From: CAVWNR01 sp963756525
GTDB taxonomy: Bacteria > Actinomycetota > Actinomycetes > Mycobacteriales > Jatrophihabitantaceae
Direction of reading: 5' to 3'
Length of the DNA stretch: 64,000 bases
Assembly: GCA_963756525.1 (NCBI GenBank)
Contig: CAVWNR010000009.1
Coordinates: 248,001 to 312,000, forward strand
The translations under genes were made by a program, and so were the position numbers. Below, piece after piece: positions 59,515-64,000 of this stretch (position 1 is the stretch's first letter; each line of letters begins with the position of its first letter). Below the pieces are notes generated by a model that saw only the letters and a program-made list of their open reading frames with translations, was not told where the DNA came from and searched no databases.

Positions 59515-59598
59515 GGCACGACGCGTCGCGGCGACTCGGGGGGTGGGTCGCTTCCCGCCGTCGTCGCAGCGGGACGTCAGTCCGCGACGCGTCGTGCC
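59515..59598. promoter_or_regulatory. Perfect 17-bp inverted repeat before the Tat/DUF4331 operon
   Basis: GGCACGACGCGTCGCGG (59515-59531) and CCGCGACGCGTCGTGCC (59582-59598) are exact inverted copies, 50 bases apart. Each arm contains the palindrome CGACGCGTCG (59519-59528 and 59585-59594), so it can be two operators 66 bp apart or a long RNA hairpin in the leader. It ends 22 bases before the GTG of the next gene. Confidence 0.65.
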
Positions 59599-59620
59599 GA
59601 CGCAGATGAGAGGACGGTAA

Positions 59621-59902
59621 GTGGTGGCCGGTCAATCCCGTCGTAGTTTCCTCAAGGGCACGTCGCTGGGTGTGGCGGTCGTCGGCGCGGCGCTGACACC
59701 GGGTGTGTTCCGGGCGCCGACTGCCTCCGCCGAGGCGCCTTCGGGACCGATGTCGGCAGGGCCGGTGGTCGCCTACGTTCGCGACCCGGCGTCCGGCGAG
59801 ATCGCCGTGCTGGCCGGGGAGCGTGAGGTCGTCGTTCACGACGCCCAACTGGCCGCCCGGCTGGCGCGTATCGCCGCCGGCGCCGCCGGCTCCCCGGGCT
59901 GA
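59621..59902 (+). CDS. Small Tat-exported protein
   Basis: A 93-residue protein with a twin-arginine leader (SRRSFLKGTSLGVAVVGAAL, cleavage near TASAEA). The short mature part reads VVAYVRDPASGEIAVLAGER then EVVVHDAQLAARLARIAAG, a strand pair and one helix. This kind of small Tat protein recurs upstream of DUF4331 genes in actinobacteria as I recall it. GTG at 59621 (or the in-frame GTG at 59624) follows GAGAGG. It is 30 bp from the DUF4331 gene and probably exported folded, perhaps with a partner. Confidence 0.8.
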   Translation: MVAGQSRRSFLKGTSLGVAVVGAALTPGVFRAPTASAEAPSGPMSAGPVVAYVRDPASGEIAVLAGEREVVVHDAQLAARLARIAAGAAGSPG

Positions 59903-59932
59903 GACCGACTCGACGATCCGAAAGGGTGAATC

Positions 59933-61363
59933 ATGTCATCGCACAGGGAAGCGCCCGGCGTCGCGAACGACCCGGTCGCCGACAACACCGACGTCTACGC
60001 CTTCGTCAGCCCGGTCGATCCGGACTCCGTCGTCTTTATCGCCAACTTCGTGCCGTTAGAAGACCCGGCGGGTGGCCCGAACTTCGCCGAATTCGGCGAT
60101 GACGTGCTGTATGAGATCCATATCGACAATGACAGCGACGCCGACTCGGATATCGTGTATCAATTCCAGTTCCGCACCGAATACACGATCCCGGACACGT
60201 TCCTCTACAACGTCGGGCCGATCGAGTCGATCAACAGCAAGAACTGGAACCGGCGGCAATTCGCGACGGTGACCCGCCGCACCCGCAACGGCTGGGGCAC
60301 CCTGCTGGGCCGCGACCTGCCCTGCCCGCCGTGCAACATCGGTCCGCTGTCCACGCCGGACTACGTCACCCTGGCCAACCAGGCGATCCACCAGCTGCCC
60401 GGGCGGCGACTGGTGTTTACCGGGCAGCGCGCCGAAGGGTTCTACGTCGACTTGGGCGCGATCTTCGACCTGGGCGACCTACGTCCCTTCCAGAATCTGC
60501 ACGTCGGATCGAGCATGCCCGCATCCGGCGGCGTCAACGCCACCAAAGCCAAGAACGTGCACTCCATCGTGCTGCAGGTGCCCAAGACCGACCTCACCCG
60601 CGACGGGCGCTACCCGAGCAACCCGGCCGACCCGTACGCCACGATCGCGGTGTACGCCTCGGCCAGCCGGCAACGGATCCGCCGCTACGACGACGACGGC
60701 GAGATCGACGACTACGGCCCGTGGGTGCAGGTATCCCGGCTGGGCAACCCGCTGGTCAACGAGGTCCTCATCCCGGTCACCCGCAAGGACTTCTGGAACT
60801 CCCAACCCCCCGCACACGACAAACAGTTCGCCGGATACTTCGCCCAGCCGGAACTGGCTGGGCTGCTGCCCGTCCTCTACCCCGGCGTGTTCCCGCACCT
60901 GGCCGCGCTGGACGCCTCCGGCACGGCCCGCGCCGACCTGGAAGCCATCCTGCTCACCGGCATCCCGCCCGGCATCATCCCGAACTTCCAGAACTTCACC
61001 GGACCGACCCAGGCCGACCTGCTGCGCCTGAACCTGGCCATCCCGCCCACCACCAGCCGGCCCAGCAACCTCGGGCTGCTCGGCATGGACCCCGCCGGCT
61101 ACCCGAACGGGCGGCGCGTCTTCGACGACGTCACCACCATCGAGCTACGCGCCATCGCCGGCGCCACCTACCCGCTGGTCGACAAGAGCTACACCCCGGA
61201 CGCGGCCGCCGGCGCCATCACCCAGGGCCTGACCTCCAGCAACACCGACGTCACCGCGGAGAACACCGTGCACTACCTGCCCAACTTCCCGTTCCTCGGT
61301 ACACCGCACAGCGGCTACTACAACCCGCCCGACGACACCCCGGCGCCACCGCCACCGCACTGA
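59933..61363 (+). CDS. DUF4331 protein
   Basis: A 476-residue DUF4331-family protein. The N-terminus is the family signature MSSHREAPGVANDPVADNTD followed by VYAFVSPVDPDSVVFIANFV. The long beta-rich body includes FGDDVLYEIHIDNDSDADSD, FYVDLGAIFDLGDLRPFQNL, GVNATKAKNVHSIVLQVPKT and the C-terminal RRVFDDVTTIELRAIAG and AENTVHYLPNFPFLGTPHSG. It lacks a signal peptide of its own, so the Tat protein encoded just upstream could be its export partner. The role of the family is unknown. Confidence 0.92.
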   Translation: MSSHREAPGVANDPVADNTDVYAFVSPVDPDSVVFIANFVPLEDPAGGPNFAEFGDDVLYEIHIDNDSDADSDIVYQFQFRTEYTIPDTFLYNVGPIESINSKNWNRRQFATVTRRTRNGWGTLLGRDLPCPPCNIGPLSTPDYVTLANQAIHQLPGRRLVFTGQRAEGFYVDLGAIFDLGDLRPFQNLHVGSSMPASGGVNATKAKNVHSIVLQVPKTDLTRDGRYPSNPADPYATIAVYASASRQRIRRYDDDGEIDDYGPWVQVSRLGNPLVNEVLIPVTRKDFWNSQPPAHDKQFAGYFAQPELAGLLPVLYPGVFPHLAALDASGTARADLEAILLTGIPPGIIPNFQNFTGPTQADLLRLNLAIPPTTSRPSNLGLLGMDPAGYPNGRRVFDDVTTIELRAIAGATYPLVDKSYTPDAAAGAITQGLTSSNTDVTAENTVHYLPNFPFLGTPHSGYYNPPDDTPAPPPPH

Positions 61364-61384
61364 CCCGGCCGCAGGTGTATCGGT

Positions 61385-61705
61385 GTGAGCGAACTCAGCC
61401 AACTCGGTCCCAGCCAGGACGGCAGCGTCCTGCTGGACATCGGCGGCGACATCGGCGCGCTGATCGTGCACACCCCGCCGTCGCTGGCCGGCGTCGAGAT
61501 CGAGATCAGCCCGGCCGGCGACCCCTCACGGCGAAGCCACACCGCCGTACGAGAACGCCGCGGCCGCGACCATATCCGCTACGCGGCCATCTACCCCACC
61601 CTGCCCGCCGGCGAATACACCCTGTGGCGCCCCGGTGGACCACCCGCGGCCAACGTCGTGATCACCGGCGGCCAGGTAGCCGAACTCCACTGGCCCGCTT
61701 GCTGA
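61385..61705 (+). CDS. Conserved hypothetical protein
   Basis: A 106-residue soluble protein from a GTG 21 bp after the DUF4331 gene. It reads GPSQDGSVLLDIGGDIGALI, VHTPPSLAGVEIEISPAGDP, TAVRERRGRDHIRYAAIYPT and LPAGEYTLWRPGGPPA. The pattern is a small beta-sandwich domain widespread in actinobacteria, sometimes labelled phospholipase without proof. Co-transcription with DUF4331 is likely. Confidence 0.75.
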   Translation: MSELSQLGPSQDGSVLLDIGGDIGALIVHTPPSLAGVEIEISPAGDPSRRSHTAVRERRGRDHIRYAAIYPTLPAGEYTLWRPGGPPAANVVITGGQVAELHWPAC

Positions 61706-61871
61706 CACCGTGCGGCCACCCAGCGCGACACACCCGAACAGGGAACCGGGCTCCCTCACCATTGCGAACATCAGCGCAGAGGACCGCGTCATGCGGTCGG
61801 ACCGACGATGGCCGCGGGACCCGCCGCACCCTGTTACGCGGCGCCACCCGCGCCGGTTGGGGCGTGCACGC

Positions 61872-62261
61872 ATGCCGAACTTCGAGACGTTCACCAAGCG
61901 GCTGGTGCCGCTGGGCAAGCGGCCGTACCTGACCATCCAGAAGCGGGGAATCATCTCGCTGAACCAGGCGGCATTCCTCGCTTTGGGCTCACCCGAGACG
62001 GTGGAGCTGCTCTTCGACGCGCACCAGCGCATCCTCGGGCTGCGGGCGGTCGACGCAATGATCGAACACGCCTACCCCGTACGCCGCGTAGGCATCGGCG
62101 CGACCAGCTACGTGATCGCAGCCCGGGCATTCACCAAGCACTACCGCATCGACACGGCCGTGTCACGTCGCTGGCCCGCGACCCTCGACACAGGCGTGCT
62201 CTGCATCGACCTGAAAACCCAGGGCACCATCGTCACCGGCAACAAGCACACGCCCGACTAA
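61872..62261 (+). CDS. Conserved hypothetical protein, paralogue 2
   Basis: A 129-residue protein starting MPNFETFTKRLVPLG. It shares with the protein at 59039 the segments TIQKRGIISLNQAAFLALGS, VELLFDAHQRILGLRAVDAM, IEHAYPVR and KHYRIDTAVSRRWPATLDTG. The complete N-terminus (KRLVPLGKRPYLTIQKRG) is closer to the form I recall from other actinobacteria than paralogue 1. The ATG at 61872 is preferred though its ribosome site is weak. Function unknown. Confidence 0.78.
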   Translation: MPNFETFTKRLVPLGKRPYLTIQKRGIISLNQAAFLALGSPETVELLFDAHQRILGLRAVDAMIEHAYPVRRVGIGATSYVIAARAFTKHYRIDTAVSRRWPATLDTGVLCIDLKTQGTIVTGNKHTPD

Positions 62262-62363
62262 CCGCGACCGGAGGACCCCCGCCCACCGGCATCGCTCAGC
62301 CCGGTCGCCGGCGAGCGTCGATGGGCGCAAGGTGCTCGACGGCGCAAGACGATGCGGTCTATT

Positions 62364-62967
62364 CCGGCGCTGGTCGACTCGACATCATCCTGGTCGGTCT
62401 AATCGCACTCGCCGCCGCAGTAATCGGGAACAACACCGGCTACGGACTGGGGCCGGTGCGGCGGGCGGCGAGTCGTGCTGCGGTTCGGGCAGTACGTGCT
62501 GCTCACCGAGAAGCGAGAAGCGGCTAGACAGCGCCGGGTAGTGGTTCGACCGGCACGGCAGCAAGGCCGTCGTCGTGGCCCGCTTGATGGAAGGGCTGCG
62601 ACACCCGACGGATGGATCGCGGGCATCACGGGGTATGCGCTGGCGCAAGTTCGCTGTGTACGACGCGCTCGGCGCCGTGCTCTGGGTCGGTACCTGGCTC
62701 ACCGTCGGCTACGTCGCCGGCGACCACATCGACTCGGCGTACGGTGCCATCCGCCACTACCTGATCTACCTGATGGTAGGCGCCGCGATCCTCATCGTCA
62801 CGATCACCGCACAGCACGTGCTCGGCCCGCGCCGCGACCGCTCGGCCTTGAACCCAGAACGTCGCACCCAAATGCGGCCTCCCCGTAGCTCATGTGGCGC
62901 GTCCGGCGGGGGTCACGACCCCGCCGCGCCGACCGTCGTGGATACGGCGCGGTGGCCCGGTGAGTGA
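62364..62967 (+). pseudogene. DedA-family membrane protein, broken
   Basis: Pieces of a DedA protein occur in several frames: AGRLDIILVGLIALAAAVIG followed by NNTGYGLG, then LRFGQYVLLTEKREAARQ, then (after an in-frame TAG at 62538-62540) WFDRHGSKAVVVARLMEGLR and GMRWRKFAVYDALGAVLWVG with TWLTVGYVAGDHIDSAYG. The order fits DedA (GNxxGYxxG, YVLLTExR, ARFxxGLR, FxxxNxxGAxxW). At least two frameshifts and one stop make it non-functional. DedA proteins are lipid carriers of the membrane. Confidence 0.75.
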
Positions 62968-63177
62968 GGTTCGACCGCTGCATGAGCTCGATCCGCGACT
63001 CGATTTCCTCGCTCGCACGACGGCATGACCGGAGTCTCGATCGGCGATCGATGCAATCCGGCAGGCCCAACGACGACGAACTAAGTCACAGGGGCGGCAC
63101 CTCGCCCCCACCCGCACCGCGGCGTGGGCCTGCCAACGTGCGTAGGCAGCAACACCGAAGGCACCGGAGGCTGCGCC

Positions 63178-63906
63178 ATGTCCGATCCATCGAGCCACCA
63201 GCCAGCGCGGCATACCGGGCCAGCACCACAGCCGGGTGCCGACCGGGACGACGGGTCGAGCCGACGGCTGCGCGGGTCAGCGTCGGCGGCCGCTCGAATC
63301 GCGGTGCTCGTCGTCTACGCCGGCGGGCTGACCCTTCCCGCGTATGCCTTCTTTCACGACCGCGGCGGCGCTTCCGCCCTCGACGGCCTGAGCGGGCGCC
63401 CGCTGCTGCAAGTGCTGTTTCCGCTGGTCGGTCTTTACGCGTTCACGTTCGTCACCGCGCAAGTGCTGATCACCACGAATCTGCGCTGGTTGACGCTACT
63501 GTGGCCAGGCGTGATCCACTATCACCGCGCGCAGGGCATCTTCGCGCTGGTGTTCGCGCTGGCGCACCCGCTGTTCATCCTCGCTGGGTTCGGCGTGGCC
63601 ACATTCCTCGCGACCGGCTTCGTCCGGCCAGCGCTCGCCGGCTGGCTCATCCCCGCCTACACCGCCCTGGCGCTGCTGCTGCTCACTGTCACCACCGCAC
63701 TCCTGGCCTGGTCAGGCCGGCGCCTGACCTGGTGGAGGACCGTGCACCGTCTCAACTACCTCGTGTTCGCGCTGGTGTGGATCCACTCCTGGTTCATCGG
63801 CACCGACACGCACACCGGCCTCGTGCGCACCGTTTGGCTCGTCTATCTGGCGGTCGTGGTTGCGTCGACCGCTGGACGCATCGCCCGCGCGCCTGAGAGT
63901 CGCTGA
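63178..63906 (+). CDS. Ferric-reductase-like transmembrane protein
   Basis: A 242-residue membrane protein. The ATG at 63178 has GGAGG seven bases upstream. After a disordered charged N-terminus there are about six helices. Paired histidines in helices (VIHYHRAQGIFALVFALAHP and WWRTVHRLNYLVFALVWIHS) match the heme-binding pattern of the ferric-reductase-like (FRD/YedZ-type) family. FAD and NAD domains are absent, so it is a heme-only electron carrier across the membrane. No partner reductase is visible before the window ends. Confidence 0.85.
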   Translation: MSDPSSHQPARHTGPAPQPGADRDDGSSRRLRGSASAAARIAVLVVYAGGLTLPAYAFFHDRGGASALDGLSGRPLLQVLFPLVGLYAFTFVTAQVLITTNLRWLTLLWPGVIHYHRAQGIFALVFALAHPLFILAGFGVATFLATGFVRPALAGWLIPAYTALALLLLTVTTALLAWSGRRLTWWRTVHRLNYLVFALVWIHSWFIGTDTHTGLVRTVWLVYLAVVVASTAGRIARAPESR

Positions 63907-64000
63907 CATCGAGGTCACCTGATCTCCGGTGGTGCGCTGCCGCCGCTTCGACGGGCCGGGGCCCCACTGTGCAGGCGCTGCGCCCCACCAGCACGCGCGG

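Noticed and set aside
60331..61932. A 533-codon plus-strand frame overlapping DUF4331
   Set aside because: Shadow frame; the DUF4331 frame carries the family signature from its first residue.
1..64000. tRNA genes, CRISPR arrays, restriction systems and phage structural genes
   Set aside because: I looked for cloverleaf-like T-arm sequences, regularly spaced repeats, methylase motifs and capsid or tail genes and saw none. The integrase alone does not make a prophage.

Overview
The window is about 64 kb of high-GC DNA from a soil-type actinobacterium. The evidence is strong GC bias at third codon positions, GTG and TTG starts, twin-arginine and lipobox leaders, a class F sortase with a CHRD-domain partner, a DUF4331 protein, and PadR, HxlR, GntR and FadR regulators. 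I see no rRNA, tRNA, CRISPR array or phage structural genes. The genus cannot be fixed from the sequence.

The layout alternates intact modules with decayed DNA. From 1 to 4.2 kb lie the 3' end of an LpqC-like esterase gene, a PadR/nucleoside-epimerase pair with a palindrome at its start, and an NTF2-fold gene. From 4.8 to 7.3 kb lie a decayed transposase and an intact IS110-family element whose 5' leader folds into hairpins and may carry a bridge RNA. From 7.4 to 10.8 kb is a mosaic of gene fragments: a repeat, a frameshifted ATPase, pieces of a hydrolase, two PBP4 C-termini and two membrane-protein N-termini. From 11.0 to 13.3 kb a divergent HxlR/SnoaL-like pair with a shared inverted repeat is followed by an IS21 remnant. 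From 13.7 to 17.2 kb a secreted BNR protein lies between a tyrosine-recombinase fragment and a frameshifted full recombinase. From 17.2 to 21.7 kb are an MFS exporter, an FAD monooxygenase and a Gfo/Idh oxidoreductase. From 21.9 to 24.5 kb are a TniQ-like remnant and an intact IS630 element.

Two nearly identical phosphodiester-glycosidase genes face outward at 24.6-26.7 and 41.3-43.0 kb, forming a long inverted repeat around 14.6 kb. Inside it are small conserved proteins, decayed regulators and membrane genes, a second copy of the 7.4-kb repeat in opposite orientation, an IS5 remnant, and an intact eight-gene operon at 33.2-41.1 kb. That operon encodes an alpha/beta hydrolase, a cyclic-amidohydrolase, an LLM flavin enzyme, an ABC importer, a class II aldolase and a GntR regulator. 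It looks like an uptake and breakdown pathway for a cyclic amide or similar nitrogen compound and is the best candidate for an undescribed system.

From 43.0 to 48.4 kb come a frameshifted pterin dehydratase-VOC gene, an MBL-fold fragment and a secreted GH15-type glucoamylase. From 48.4 to 54.8 kb is a six-gene polyamine-type catabolic operon (APC permease, FadR regulator, gamma-glutamylpolyamine synthetase-like enzyme, aldehyde dehydrogenase, SDR, gamma-glutamyl-GABA hydrolase with a 3' frameshift). From 55.7 to 59.0 kb is an envelope cluster: membrane protein, cupredoxin lipoprotein, CHRD protein, class F sortase and lipoprotein. From 59.0 to 62.3 kb a Tat-leader protein, DUF4331 protein and small partner are framed by two paralogous 125-130-residue proteins and preceded by a perfect 17-bp inverted repeat. 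The window ends with a broken DedA gene and a ferric-reductase-like membrane protein.

Frameshifts and truncations are common. Most sit near mobile-element remnants, so real decay is likely, but some could be assembly errors.
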